From Undaria pinnatifida (Eukaryota; Sar; Phaeophyceae; Laminariales; Alariaceae), in the NCBI GenBank assembly GCA_012845835.1, contig JABAKD010000011.1, positions 14,335,214 through 14,399,213 on the forward strand: a stretch of 64,000 nt of DNA, in the 5' to 3' direction. The notes beneath the pieces were generated by a model. The model made no database searches and was not told the DNA's origin. It worked only from the letters and a program-made list of their open reading frames with translations. The translations under genes were made by a program, and so were the position numbers. This document shows, one piece after another, positions 22,940-37,911 of the stretch (position 1 is the stretch's first letter; the number at the start of each line of letters is the position of its first letter).

Positions 22940-23235
22940 GAAGCTAGGGCTGTGAGTTGCCTGGGCTAGTTGGTGGCCATGAAAAAACAATCCAACTCTC
23001 TCGCAAACCCTCAATAGCTGGTTAGGGCTGTCAGTTGGCTGGACTAGTTGGTGGCCAAGCAAAAGCCATCCAACTCACTTGCAAACCTCAAAAGCTAGGG
23101 CTGTGAGTTGGCTGGATTTTGACTAGTTGGAGGCCAATACAATAAAAGCCATCCAAAACTCACTTGCAAACCCCTAAAGCTAGGGCTGTGAGTTGGCTGG
23201 ATTTTGACTAGTTGGTGGACAAGACAATAAAAGCC
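22940..23235 (+). repeat. Four tandem units that each fold on themselves
   Basis: Each unit starts GCTAGGGCTGTGAGTTGGCT or close to it. Within it, GTGAGTTGGCTGG is answered by CCATCCAACTCAC, so single units can form hairpins. Spacing is 70-90 bp. Confidence 0.75.
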
Positions 23236-23677
23236 ACCCACCCGACTGACTTTTACTGTGTTTCTCATTTAAAAAAAAACATTGCGAGCCTGAAATGTAA
23301 CAGCCAGACACGAACAGCGCAAAATTCCGCAAGCAACTACGTTTAGTAACGTATTACTCGTACAACACAACGGTATCGTAATATAATACCTAGCCAACTA
23401 ATAACTTACTATTAACAATTGAGAGTATACTCAAGCCACTTGACAGCTTGCTTGACAGCTTGCTTGACAGCTTTACCGAAAGCTCTACAGTACAGGGGGG
23501 GGGTTCCGTACAGTGCTGGCTACCCCCTATAGTGCCTGTGCAATCGATTGGCTCAGATTGGAGCCACCAGCAATGTCAGTAGGCGGAGTAGTAGCAGTAC
23601 AGTAGTAGTACAGTAGTAGTAGAGTAGTCACCGCTATAGTGCAGGTATTTCCGACTATTACTTGTACATATTAAATA

Positions 23678-23816
23678 TTAATAGTATGGAGGGACCACCA
23701 CTTGTCCAGTAACAGCCCCCGGGCTATATACATGCACTGTACCTTGGCGCCTGCCCTTAGGACTGCCGCGTCCCTTTCCGCGGCTACGGCTGCGACTGCG
23801 GCTGCGCTCCTTGCGG
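23678..23816 (-). CDS. SR protein exon 11 (C-terminus, stop)
   Basis: It codes RKERSRSRSRSRGKGRG and a non-RS end, finishing VVVPPYY and TAA. The acceptor AG is the last two bases of a CAT-triplet microsatellite about 200 bp long, which takes the place of a polypyrimidine tract. Confidence 0.8.
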
Positions 23817-23975
23817 CTGATGATGATGGTGATGATGATGATGGTGATGGTGATGGTGATGATGGTGATGGTGATGGTGATGATGGTGATGGTGATGACG
23901 ATGGTGATGATGATGATGATGATGATGATGATGACGATGACGATGACGATGACGATGAAGATGAAGATGACGATG

Positions 23976-24007
<32 letters not shown>

Positions 24008-27000
24008 GATGATGTATGATGGATGATGACAAGCAGCAGTCAGGGCGCAGTCGGGAGGCAAATCGTTAAAAAGAAAACATTTACCAGGTAGAGCGGAAGC
24101 GGGCAGGGAACAACTGTCCCATTTTGGGGAGGGAAATGTCACACCCAAGCCGGGTTCCATTTTGTTCTGTAAGAATGCCGTCACCGTCGCCGTTGCGGAA
24201 AAGGGCTGCACACAAGAAATATCACGTACAAAAAACATCCACGTTATTAAAACGGTGTGTGTACACAAAAAAGGCCGTGCACACTATTGCTGGTGTCAGC
24301 ATGCTGTCATACGCCGTTGCTTTCCAAGCAATACTGGTACTGTCCATCTGTCCAGCCCCTCGAGCAGTTCGCTTTCTCATTTCTACCACATAAACTAGCG
24401 TGAATGTGTGGACGCCCACCTTCGTTCATTCGATCCCATGCAGTACGATGCTGCAGTGGTGTTCAAACGTTTCCATATCGGAGCATTACCATAGAGTATA
24501 TTCCCGACCGACTACCGTGTAAGACCCTTGGAATGACATACTCTATTCTATTAAAACCATCCATTACATGACTGCTGCGACCTTGTTTCCTACCTGGTAC
24601 TGGGTGTATATGATAGCTACGAGTACGAATGCCGTACGATGGCAGTCCAATACATTCTGCTGTCTTCCTTCACATTTCATCACCAAAATTGCCACTAAAA
24701 CTGACGTTTACAGTATCGACCGTTCGAAGCAACGCGGACTGCTTGGATATTGGTGGATACATTTCATGTCCGAACTAGAGTACTACTTGCAGCAACAAGA
24801 TGCACGGCATGATCCCATTCGTACAGTTGCGCACTAACGGAGGCGGTGGATAACATCGCATTTGTCATGCCTTTGGTCGCTTTACCTGGGCTCAAACAGG
24901 GTAAACAGATGCTGCCCACCTTTCCTGTGACTTTCTAGTTTCTACCGCGTGAATCCACGGGCTATATCCCACCTTCGCTTGGGAGGTGAACGGGACCTTG
25001 AACGGCTTACAGATGGTGAGCGAGAACGGCTGGCGCTGTGCGCCCTCTTGCGGCTGGTGCGAGGACTGATCCACAGAACATCCATAAACACAATATGCAC
25101 AAACGGGGAAAGGAAACATATTTTACATTCACATACAAGAAAAGGATAGTCTACACATGATACACATAATACACATGATACACATGATACACATGATATA
25201 CATGCTACACATGCTACACATGATACATATGCACACACATGCACACACATGCACACACATGCACACACATGCAAACACAAGAAAAGGATACACATGCACA
25301 CACAAGAAAAAGAACACCGTGTGAGCACTTGAGTTAAACATCTGTCCATTAAAAATTGCTTTGCGCACTCGCCCTGACTATTGTCGGTGATACACAACAA
25401 CCAGGTCGTGGACACAAGGGACACATTAGGCACACGCAAGAAAACGGAGAGCGTGTGACCACATAAGCGTCACAAGCGGTATCAACGAAAGTATCCCTGA
25501 TTCGACCAGACATTTATCGGCGACACCCAGCTAATGGACACACATGTTCACAAGAAAGACGCGTGGTGCGATATCGAAACATACCACTTTTTGGGGTAAA
25601 AAAAGTGCTATGCGCTCCCTAACCCCCTAACCCCAAATCGTGAGATACTACACTATGCTTACCACACTATACTTACCACACTATACTTGCCACACTATAC
25701 ACTAAACACTACACACCACACCACACACTATACACTACAGATTACAGTACAGATTACAGTACCATTCCTGTTTTGCATTATGATTTTGTTCTACGCCTAG
25801 GCCATGGGGGTATATCATTATGTTGCACTATATTTTTTCTCGAAATCAGTTTTGGGTTTCGAAGGGGTTTCGAAGGGTACGGAGCTGCTCAAGTGAGGAG
25901 TCTCCGAAAATAATGCATTATTTTTTTAATAATGTATACATACACCTCCACCATGGCACGTGTCCAAAGGTACAAAGGTGTAAAGGTACAAAGGTACAAA
26001 GGTACAAAGAAAGAAAGGAAGCAGTCGTCATGTCATGCGTCAGTGTGCGTCAAGAGTGGCGTCACCACTCAAAGCAAAGCCCTTCACAACGGCATCCATC
26101 AAACTCTTTTCGTTAGACCTTTCTTCGACAAATGCCGGTGATATGATACATGTTCCACGAATCATATACACAGTACAGCTGTAGCAGGTATACACGATCA
26201 AACCAAGAACCTGTGAACAGTCAAGTATCACAACGTCATCGATTAAAACTTGGTATGTATTGAATCTCTCACATTTGTCGGTGACACGAGTGGTGTACCC
26301 GGGCGCATTAGCTGGCCTAAAGACGAAAACCGTACATAACTTAGAAGACGAAACCCCAAAGACCAAAAGCTAGAAACACAACAAATGCAGTGTTGAACAT
26401 CTACTAACCTGGGCGAGCGTGAGCGGCGACCCCTCGACCTTTCGATGGACCACACCCCGATGTTCCCAAGTAGAAAAGAGCCGTTCGAAGAGTAGTTCGA
26501 AGAGTCGTTCGAAGAGTCGTTCGAAGAATCGTTCGAAGAGTCGTTCGACGCCCCATGGCACGGCGTGGCATAGCATACGGTAGCATGCACGCAACAGGGA
26601 GAAAAGGACATCAGATCTCCACACGGCGACAACTATAATTCTTCGTACAGCAGCAGCCAACTACAACGACAACGGCAACGGCAGAAAGGCCCAGCGATTT
26701 TCGCACTCGAAAACGTATCATATGGCCGAACGTACACTTTTTGAGGTGTGAAAAATGACAAATTACGGGACGCCAAGCCTTGTACTTTACAATTGCAAAC
26801 CGTACCGTACACTATGCCGAACTACCTGATACCACGTGGAATACCGTACAGTGGTACTGTGTAAACCGTACCGTACCGGATATTGAACCGAAAACCATGT
26901 CTGGTACCGTATTCCGCGCCGTAAACTGTACCGTAAACCGAACCGAATAACCGGACATCAAGGCGTATACCTTGAAACACTGCAAACTGTACCGTGAGTC

Positions 27001-30000
27001 TTATCATAAGTCGTATCGTAAACCGTACCGGACCCCGTTACCATCGAGCACTGTAACCAGTACCGTGAATCGCATCGAAAACCTTATCGTACTAATACCT
27101 GGACTCGAATCTGGATCTACCGTATCGTAAACAGTAACATATACCGTATCATCAACCTTATCGTAAATCGTACCCCAACCGCACCGTGAAGCGTGTTGTA
27201 AATATTATCGTATCATAGCTTGGACATGGATCTGGGTGTATCATGTCGTAAACCGTACCGTTAACTCTACCAAATAATTACCTGGACCTGGATATAGATC
27301 TGGAAATAGATGGTGAGCGGTCCGGTTTCTTCTCTGGCGGGGGGCGCCTAGCCTTACACCTTGCGTCCTCCTGGAAATGTTACATGCATATTGAAATAAA
27401 CAAATATCAGGAAAGACGTCAAAATAAATAGTCAGCAACATATATCAACATCAACGTGATGACAAAACTAGTCAACATCAACGATAAGACAAAGTAGACA
27501 AAGTAGACAGAGTAGACAAAGTCAACCAACATGACAAAGTTAAAGACACCTCGCGTTTTCCTATCATAACGATACGTGACCACATTTAATAGCACCAGTA
27601 TATGAAGCAACCAATCGATCCATCCAGACAAACCAAGCAAAGAATCACGGCATCTAGACAAAACCTGCCCAAACGAACTGATCACGGGACGACACGAGCA
27701 ACCAATGAAATGATCCCTCGAAACGCTTGAATCAATTAACGTACCGTGAGTCGGATGTAATCGCCGTTGAACTTGGTGTCGTCTAGCTTCTTGATGACGT
27801 GGTCCATCTCATCCAAAGAGTTGAATTCCACCAGCCCCTCCCCCTTGGTGTAGATCTGCACGTATCCTGGCTCCGCGTACTTGCGGAATAGGCTATACAA
27901 TAAATAATAAAGTAGAACCGGTAGGGTCGGACAGTGTGGGATGGCATCATATCATAACATAGCATTAGGACGGACGACCCTTTTACTAGCGGAAAAGGGA
28001 TTCGATAAACCAAGAATACAAAGGGTGGGGCAGAGCGGCAGCATGATAACACACACTGAGGTACTCGATTTAAGAGCCCCACCGAACAGACCAGCCCTAC
28101 TGTACCGCTCTTACCTCAGATTGGGTATCATATACCAGGTATCAGGTACCAGGTAGGTTTTACTGTGTATAACGATCACAAGGCGTGACAAGCAGATTTG
28201 ACCGCTAGAAAATATGTTTTCTCTTGTTATGGAACGCTCTTAAACCGGGTAACTCACTGTACCGGTATTTGGAACAAGCTTCAATAACCAAGTACGCACA
28301 AGGTTCGGACAGAGTGGGACAGTTTTCCTGAGAGTTTGCTTACTCGTTGGTTTTCCCACTAGGGTAGAAAAATCGGACATAAAATTCTGACGACAATTCC
28401 TTAGAGCACTTTTCGAGGGGACCTTGTTTGAGGGCTATCACGCGATTTTGCAAGCTCCTCCCGCGATGACCGCGAGACTGGCTGCCGACAACGATACAAT
28501 GCTCTTAGGAAGCAGCGAGGGGTTCCCCTCCCCCCCCCTGGCCATCTATGATAAATACTTCCGAGTATAGCAGTAGGGCGAAACACGATACAGCAAGTAG
28601 CAAAGGCATTAGGACAGCAGGACAACATGATGAGACCCGAGTACGGGAGGTAGGACACCACGATAAGAGGGTAGGACAGGCAGCAGGATACACAGCAGCG
28701 TAGACGGCAGGGCAGACACTAGGATAAAAAGTAGGACCGCAGGATAATACCATGCACCATACCAGGTATGATGAGAACGTGGCACGACGGCAGTAGGCAA
28801 GAAAGATGTAACTACACACTGTCGCCGAAAGGTCTGGTCAATGACTACCCCCCCCCTTACCTCTTGAGGTCCTGCCACGATGTGCCTGGGGGAAGGCCGG
28901 TGAGGTTAACCCGGTAGTCCGTGCGGCGAGGGCCCTTCTTTTGGGAGTACCTGTCGGGTCCGCCTCGGAGGCCACTGAGAGATCCAACATCACCCACGAT
29001 GTCACCCACAATGTCACCGACAAAATCACCACAGCATCACCCACAAAGTCAACCACAACACGCAAACATCACACACAACACAACCGACGAGATCCACCAC
29101 AGCGCACGAGCAAGGAAGAGAGGATGGAATGAGGAGATTAGAGTGGTCACTCAGGTGGTAGTAACGACCGCGGTAGCAGCAGTGGTAGCAGCAACACTGG
29201 TAGCAGCAGCAGTAGCGGAGTCAAGGCAGCCGCGCAATCGGCAACGCAAATAACTGCATCCGCTACGGTCGTTGCTGTTGCTGTTGCTGTGTTATTGTCC
29301 TGTTGTCTTGTGTCTTTTGTCTGTTGTCTTTTGTCCTTCGTCTTTAGTCTTTAGTCTTTTGGTATTGTCTTGCTATGATACGTACCACAGGATTGCCCTA
29401 TCTCTGCTACCATGGGTATATCCTGTATGGCTATTCATAGTTATATCCTGTCTTACTGTCTTGCTCTTGCCTAGATACCATGGTTTATCTTGTCTTGCTA
29501 CAATGGCACCTCCTGTCCTGTGATTTTGTCGGGCCTCACTTGCTGTACGCAGCACCCCTCCTGTCGCTGTCCCACCCGCGGCTGCTACCTCGGTCCCTGT
29601 CCATATATCCAGCGTCAGGTACCAAGGGTACCAACATCAGGCCATGAAGCGTAACGTAACATCCAAGCGATCTAAGGTAATCATTTCCCTTGCCTACTTA
29701 GCACAGAACCGTGGGTTGGGATATACGTACAAATCCTGATTGCTACCTCGGGTCCTGTCCATATATCCAGTATAGGGTACAAGACTACCTACATCAGGCG
29801 GTCAAGCGTAACACATCCAACAGATCATGACCTGTGTTCCACAGATCATCATCTTCCTGACCTACTTAGCACATACCAGCGGGTTGAGATAAACATATAG
29901 CTCAAGATTGTCCTATAGATCATGCAGATCATCACGTCGCACAGATCATGGTCATCACGTTCCTGGCATACCAGGTACAGTATTAAAGTAGATCGTACAG

Positions 30001-30574
30001 ATCGGTGGGTTGAGATGTGTACTACAAGTAATGCATATCCTACAGATCGGTCGTACGGAAGCGGTGGGCGTCTAATCCAGTTTCAGCGATCTCGAACGGG
30101 GTTCCTCGTTTTTGCCACCGTCGGAAACCACAAACTCAAAATCCAAAGTATCACTCAATCGTGTACTACGGGGGAATGTGCTGTATTCATGTATTAATAG
30201 TAGCAAAATCAGGACCAAATATGGCTATTAATAGTGAAACAACAACAACGATTACTACTACCACCAATTTTACGGGGATACCAAGTACCAGGGTATGTAG
30301 CAACGAAAACCAAACAGGGTGAGTCCAAATAAGGGAACGTAATTGGTACATATTTTTGTATATATGGTGGTTTATGGTTGCTATGGTTCTCCCTAAGGTC
30401 ACTCCTGGACACTCCTGGACACTCCTGGACTTAACGCCACACCTGTCACGGCCGTAGTTTCTGTCCCTGCTCCTCTCTCGATGGCGGCTCCTCTCATCGT
30501 AGTCCCGGCCCCTGTAGTCATAGTCGTCGTTGTCGTAGTCCCTGCCCCGACCCCGCCCACGGCGTGTGTCGTAC

Positions 30575-30605
<31 letters not shown>

Positions 30606-30606
30606 C

Positions 30607-30638
<32 letters not shown>

Positions 30639-33600
30639 AGTCGCGGCTGTAAGACGGAGAACGACGCCTACCTCCGTTAAATTCACACCCGCAAAGTACG
30701 AACCGTACGCAATCCAAAAATGAACGAGACCAAAAGAGCAGACAAAATGAAACGACGAGAGAGAAACACAGAGAGAGGGAGCGAGGGAAAGCGGGAAAGA
30801 GGAACAGGGGGAGAGAGGGAGGGGGAGAGAGAAATTCGGGTTCAAGCATACGGACGCGCCAAGACAAAGCGCGAAGAGACGGCGACGAAGATTCTGAAAA
30901 AGCAAAAGGCTGGTCAACAGAAAAATTACACGTACGCCCACCACACGTACAAGTGTTTTCCACACAGCAGTCATACCGTACCGTGCCACCTGGAGTCGCA
31001 TTCACCTGTCGAAGCGCCTTCCATGCGTGATTTCCTTCCTTTCCTTGTACCCTCCGCGGGGGCCTAGCTTGTTTTTGTTGTTCGCCGAGATCTCGATGCG
31101 GAGGATGCTCCCATGCAGGCTGGTGCCGTTCAGCGCCTTGACCGCTTCCCTATCCCGATCACAGGCCATAAAAACCATACAGATCATACGAAGTACACAT
31201 CAAAAACAGGATATCGTCAGAGCGCATACAGATCATACACTGTACATCATACGCATCAACAGGCTATCGTAACAATACATACGCATCACACACTACACAT
31301 CAAGCGGGCTATCGTCAGCAATCATAGAAAACTGCACACATACACACCAATCATACCGGTCACACTTCAAAGCCAAAAAGGCTAAGCCAATCAACTTTCG
31401 TCACGGGCACTCTCACCTAGCGTCTAGCGGGTCGTCCATGTAGACGAAGCCGAAGCCGGGAGGTTTCCTAGCGACCTGAGGAGGCATTTATTCGATACAG
31501 AAAGGGCAAAACATGAAAATCACGACCGGAAACGGTAAAACTAAAACAAAGTGCGTGGAAGTGAGGCACTGGTCAGGTTGGGCTACTATAATAGTCACGA
31601 TGGCACGCGGAGCTTTAGCAAAAGGGGTGCGAGGAGTGCTATCGCTGAGGGACTGCTGCACATTCCAGATAATTTTCGTCAACTGAAGAGAACAACAGGC
31701 AAAAAAATGTTACTAATGACGCTACCGATGACAATACCAACAACATATTCTGAGGTACCCGCGTGTACTGACATGTAAACATACCCATGCGCCGCTGTAC
31801 TACCAAATTGTGCTAACAACACTTGTACGCCAAACAGCTGCAAAAACAACGGCGGCATAGTGAACCTTACTCCTTTATGACACGAGCATTCAACTCAAAG
31901 GCCGCGATACTTCTAGCATAGCGTCCAGTCAACCAACCATACCTCCCTCTCAGGGCGGGCCAGTCAGACAGAGGGCACCATAAGCACGCGACGTGAGATC
32001 GGTCGATAGTTCGCCGAACGATCCCAAGAACGGTCCGCGGGGATGACAGTTCGTCGTACGGCCGGAGTCATCATCACGGGAGAACAGCCCGTCGGGACAA
32101 CACTTCGGAGAACGGAACGTAGAACGGATCGTAGAACAGATCGTAGAACAGACCGTAGGACGGATCGTAGAACAAATAGTAGAACGGACCGTAGAACAGT
32201 TCGTAGAACAGATCGTAGAACGGATCGTAGAGGGGCTCCCGTGATCGCAGTCGCGCTGCAGCTCTACGGCGGGGAGTGGTGTACTGTGGCGTACTGCGAT
32301 GGCCGTTCTTCGTGCAGAGACTGCGCTGGAGTCCCAACGTCAGACGAGCAGAACTAGGAGAATTCGGAGATTTCGGAGAACTAGGAGAATTCGGAGAACT
32401 AGGAGAACTAGGCGGAGAACTAGGAGAAATACGCTCTTCAAGCTTGAAAGCGCGCTACAGGAGGCATCCGAACAGTACATGTTACGCGCTGTTGCCGTGT
32501 TGGTCGGTATAATAGAACAAGAAAAAGGGATATCGCGGCGCAAAAATCAGCAGACGACGCGATCGAATGGCGGCACTTCACGGGGACCCTAACCCGCTAT
32601 GCCTGAGGCGGGAAGGCTGGCCAATCAAATAGCGAACAATCGCATCATAGATCAATCAAATCAGCGAACGATCGAATCACAGACCAACTGAATCAACGGG
32701 CGGGCGGGGGTACTACGGGCTTGAACTAGCTTGCGGCTGCGGTGCAGACTCAATGTTGCGGCGGCGTTAGCACAGGTTGGTTATCGTTGGTCATGGCGGT
32801 GCTTTGTCACAACAGCACAAAAGAAAACTCATCTTGTCTGCACCATATCCCTTCGGAGTGTGGCTTTATGGTATAGGTTGATGTCTCGTATATATCTTGT
32901 CCAGCCAGTCGCTTTCGCTGCGATGCGACGTCTTCAATTTCTATTCGCGTAACCGTTTTCCAACTCCCAAAATGATCCTAGTCTAATTCCAAGTGTTTTG
33001 TCCCCATATAGGGAGTGCAGTGCTACAGTAGTTAATAACAGTACAGCACTTATCAGAACAGGGTTCACGTCCGAAACAGAAGATGCACGCCCACAACGCT
33101 ACCATGTAAGCTCACTCTACTCCACCGAATAGCCCAAGTTGCTCTACAGCTCTACGGCAGTATATCACAACATAGCGTCCAACCAAACACCAGTTCAGCG
33201 GACGAGCGACTACTCGAAACTTTGCTCGTGCTCCGTTTGGTGTAGATTGAGGTTGAGATTGAGATAACGATCAGCACTAAGATATAAACACAAATATTTG
33301 AGACTGAGAATAGGATTTAGACTCAAGCTTTAGATCTAAAACCGATCATGTGAAGACAGTCCTTAGACTCACCCAAATGTCGACGATCTTCCCGTACTCG
33401 TTGAAGATGTGCTCCAGGTCGTGCTTGTTGGAGGTAGGGTTCATGTTTCCGCAGAAAATGTTCGCTGGAAGGTGGAGGAGAGGGGACAAAAGGGGAGCAA
33501 GGATGGGTCCGTTGACGAGGGACACATTCCAGCGTATTTAGTACGGTGGGTACCTCACCCCGACCGAGTTAACAGCGCCCGCGACAAGCCGAAACAGGCG

Positions 33601-36600
33601 CTCTAAACCACATACGAAGTATGGCTGTTTTATGTAGTGGGAAATATGTAAATATATGGCCGCAAGTGTGGCGTGACATGCCGAGTTGACCGTTCTTAAC
33701 TCCCGCATGCTCTTAACTCGGGGTGCCCACCGTACATGATATTAACCTTGCACACGCCGGACAGATACGTGATCGGCGAGGTATCCCCACTTGATGATCT
33801 ATATCGTTCCGCAAGATATGCAAAGTCTATTAATAGTTCATGCTGCCGGGTGCGAGCCGTACGATCTGCATAGTCTATTAATAACATATGCGTCCGGGGT
33901 TGGAATTGTACTTGACATGCACAGATCCTGCGCAACATCTCAGATACGGGATCTACTGTAGATGATCTATATGATCTATATGATCTATAAGATCTGTTTA
34001 ATCTATATGATCAATGTGGTCAATACGATCAATATGATCTACATGATCTGTTATGACCTATATCGTCATCTGATTATCTACTTCGAAGTATGTGATCTAT
34101 TTCATCTATTTATCTAATGATCAATATGATCTACATGATCTGCTCAGATCTACCTGGTATATCGTCATCTGTGTGAGGTGTGTACCCTTGTATCATACCA
34201 TCACACCAGCATACCTGGTACCACGTACGATCAGTAGTAGAATGTAAAGCCAAAGTGTCAAGGGTAGACAAGACCCATTGGAAAGGCCTGGTATTATAGC
34301 GCATGTACGTATGTGTTGAGCGTCAACCATTGAACAGCCCCGGAGAGTATAAGGGTACTTCTCTCCTAATAATCTCGCAATAATGTGTCAAAGAACAAGT
34401 TGAGGCTTGGAGGATAAGTGCAGCAGACATAACGAGCTCAATAATAGTAATACCTGGTACCTTGTATATACCAGGTAGGTACCATACCTACCATAGCTAC
34501 CATAGCTACCATACCGAGGGCACCCGGTTGTAACAAGATCATGCTAACAAAGTTGCTAACAAAGTTGCTAACAAAGTTGCTAACAAAGTTACGCTGAGAA
34601 AATCGGAAACAGCAATAAATTTGGTGAAAGCAATCCAGCTTAAACTATGAAACAACACAAGAAACACTTGAAGAAACAGCCGCGATCGACGGCCACTCAA
34701 TAAAAGAAACGAGGTCGTCGCGGAGGGTGGAACACAGTAAGGAACGCCAAAATTATAACGCCCGCCGGCGGTCCTGAATCAGTCGCTTGTTAAACGCGGG
34801 GGGCTTGTGAGATGGGGACTGGGTTGATTCGTGGGGTTCATCACCCGTAGAGCACACACTAGAGTTTTAGGTGTGAGTATGACTACCGTGTCGTGCTCCA
34901 TCATTATGGAATCACAAACCGCATGGAGGCGGTATTGGAGTCGTACAGCACGGCCGAGGGCGCCGCTGTTAGGCCGTGGGTGCTGCTGGGAACTAGAAAA
35001 TCAGGTTGCAGCATATATGTACAATGTCAACGTCAGGTATGCCTCCCGGTACGAAGGGAATAAGAAGAAAGAAGAAACTATGGCAACGACTGAATTTGAG
35101 CCGAGAAAAATAAGCTGTCATTTAATAACACCGGCTGGTAACGCTCGTTAGAGCGCACAACATATGTCTTTGATCCTGGTCGCCAAATTGGCGTTTGTTA
35201 AGACCGGCCGCCCTCTGCTTGATAGTGGTGCTCATATTGTCAAGATTGTACACTAGATTTTACACAAGATTGTACCCAAGATTGTACCCAAGATTGTACG
35301 CAAGATTGTACCCAAGATTGTACCCAAGATTGTACCCAAGATTGTACACAAGATTTTACACAAGATTTCACACAAGATTTCACACAACGTGTCGGCCTGG
35401 ACCGCGATCATAAACGGATGTTTTTAACCCTGAGCACCTTGTCTTCGTTATTTTTCGTGAGAAAACGCGACTCAAGTTCTTATTGCCGAATTTCTTAAGA
35501 GAGGGCGCCTGCGCTGTGTGTCAAAGTAAAAGAAAACGGTCGAAACTCAATTCCTCAAGCTTCGTAATATCAAGTACTATGTTTTTTCCCCGTTTTTTTT
35601 CAAGTTTTATAAACTTCACTTTTTCTTTCCTGCTCAACTACACTGCAGTACGAGGTTTTACCCTCAGCGACCTTCTACTGTACAAAAGCCGTGGTCACAG
35701 GTGTCTTCCCTTCTCTCCCCCGGCACGTGTCATGTACAATTTTTTTTTAAACCGTCTACTCGTACACGCCTGCTGGGTTTCCAAAAGCCGCTTTAAACCG
35801 TTTTGTTTTGCTATAAAGGTGCCCACCTCTACCCGTTACCCTGCCCGGGGCAAAGATGAGTTATCCTCGGCGAATTAGAGGGAGTACTGGTATCATTTTG
35901 AGAACTTCCTGTTGCTGCCGCTGCTGTGATGCTGCTACGCAGTTGCTGCATTTCGCCGCTGCTGCATCTCGCATCGACAGCAGAGGCATGCCGGTACCAC
36001 GTACGATACCTGGTACCAGTATACAACTCGGAAAATATTGAACTCTTGCTTTAGGCTAGTTACTGCTGCTGTGCTGTTGTGTAAGAACACCTTACGCGGC
36101 CGGTGCTGACAACCCGTTCTTACTCATTGCGGTCTTTCGCCTGTGAGTGGTCTCCCTCCAGCCCTAGTCTCTAGTCTGGGGAATGGGCGTCTTCGTTATT
36201 TCTCCCATGCTCAACCCTTGCTTCGATCGCTTCCTCACTAGTTGTTAGTCTTTTCCCCCTTTATTCTTGCTCAAAGCATCGGGTTGTTAAACGTACCGGT
36301 AGCTCTACAGCACGTGAAATATACCCTCAGGGTGTGTGTTAAGCCTCAACTCATTTCGACCTCGTCAGAACAAAGAAACGGTTGGAATGGAACAACACTC
36401 TTCGTCGTAATTCGCCATCGTTCGTTGCATTCCAACCTGTTTGTGTCCGATGTGAACTGGTGAATTCGAGGCAACCGACCGGAACACATCATAATCCAAC
36501 TGACCTTTGCAGCGAAACAGTGCAGCTCGACTCTGGGACAGGGATGCCGTGACGTGGGCAGCGAGTGCTCTTGACGCACATCATAACTTCACACGCAAAC

Positions 36601-37878
36601 ATAGCGCAAGGCAAGCTTCAGAGCACGCGGTACTAGCCAATTATGTGGCACCTTCAGGCACAATCCAAAAAATGCTCATGTTGCGATCGCGCCCCGACGA
36701 GGCCTCCTAATTTTTCTATGGACATCTGTTCCACGCTTCAGCCAGAAATGTATCGCCAGCGTCTCGTTCGTCACCTCGCCTTTCCCCTCACTAGCCTCCT
36801 AGCCAGACTATGGCCGTATCGCGTGGCTCCCGCCGCGGGCGAGTCCCCTATGGCCTCCGCATAATCTCCATCCTGTGCTTACTATGCCATCATAATCTCC
36901 ATCCTGTGCTTACTATGCCATCTCATGTACGCCCATATCCCCCTTAGTCTCCAGCAAATGCCGAAGCCAATCAACAGCCGTAAATCTCGTTCTACGTGGT
37001 GGGCCGTTTGGTTTTACCGCACAAGAAAAACTACTCTGGCGCTTTTATTGAAGCTTTACAAAAAACCGTAAAGGTGGGAACGCTATAAATGTATTCGATT
37101 TGATAACCAATCAGCACGAATCCGTTGTCAAGGCGTTGAGAAGCTCGACCCCTTCACCTGGAGTAGGCTCCGTGTACTATTACGATATTGTGTACAAGTA
37201 CTGCGGTGGAGGCGGGCGCTGTGACACTCTAGTAACAGTACACCGAGGACATGGAGAGACGAAAGAGGCAAAATTGTGCGTGCGGAAACATCGTGTGCAC
37301 TATTCAGAAAAACGTCTTCTCGGGGGCCGAACTAAGAAAGTGCAACATTAAGAAAGCGTGCTTCCGCGCGCGCCCAGAACAAGAAAGTCGGACTGAGCCC
37401 GATATCAGGTTGCTTGTGAGAGGGCCGTGTCCGTTCTTCGCATTAAAGTGATAATTGATATTTGCACCCATCTGGATCCAGCACATAGAGTGTCCGCGCC
37501 CATGCCTCCTACTATTGATAACAGAAAGACGACCTCTGTGGTCACAACCCATGTACATGTATAATACCTGGTATCTGTTAATAGACAACCGGTCGCCCCG
37601 GTGGCGTATCAGGTTATCCTCGAGCCTGGTATAGGTCAGTTTCGTGAGTTCGAGCCCCGCCGAGTGCATACTCGTATAAATTCGTTGGGACTTTTTCTTG
37701 TGGACAAATTGACTTGCGGAAAGCGCGAGAGCGTGAGTTAGCAACATTCGATGAACAATCGACGAGCAGTGGGATTGCTGAACCCTATGCGCGATAAAAA
37801 ATTGAAGGCAAGAACCGGGGAGGAGAAGGGATGACACCTGTGACCACGGCTTGTCCAGAAGCTGGAAAGTGAAAGTGT

Positions 37879-37911
<33 letters not shown>

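Noticed and set aside
23678-24268. 196-codon minus-strand frame with long Ile/Thr run
   Set aside because: The Ile/Thr part is the CAT microsatellite of intron 10; only 23816-23678 is exon.
30187-31005. 272-codon minus-strand open frame taken as one CDS
   Set aside because: It joins SR exon 5 to read-through of introns 4 and 5; phase and splice sites show a 225-bp exon instead.
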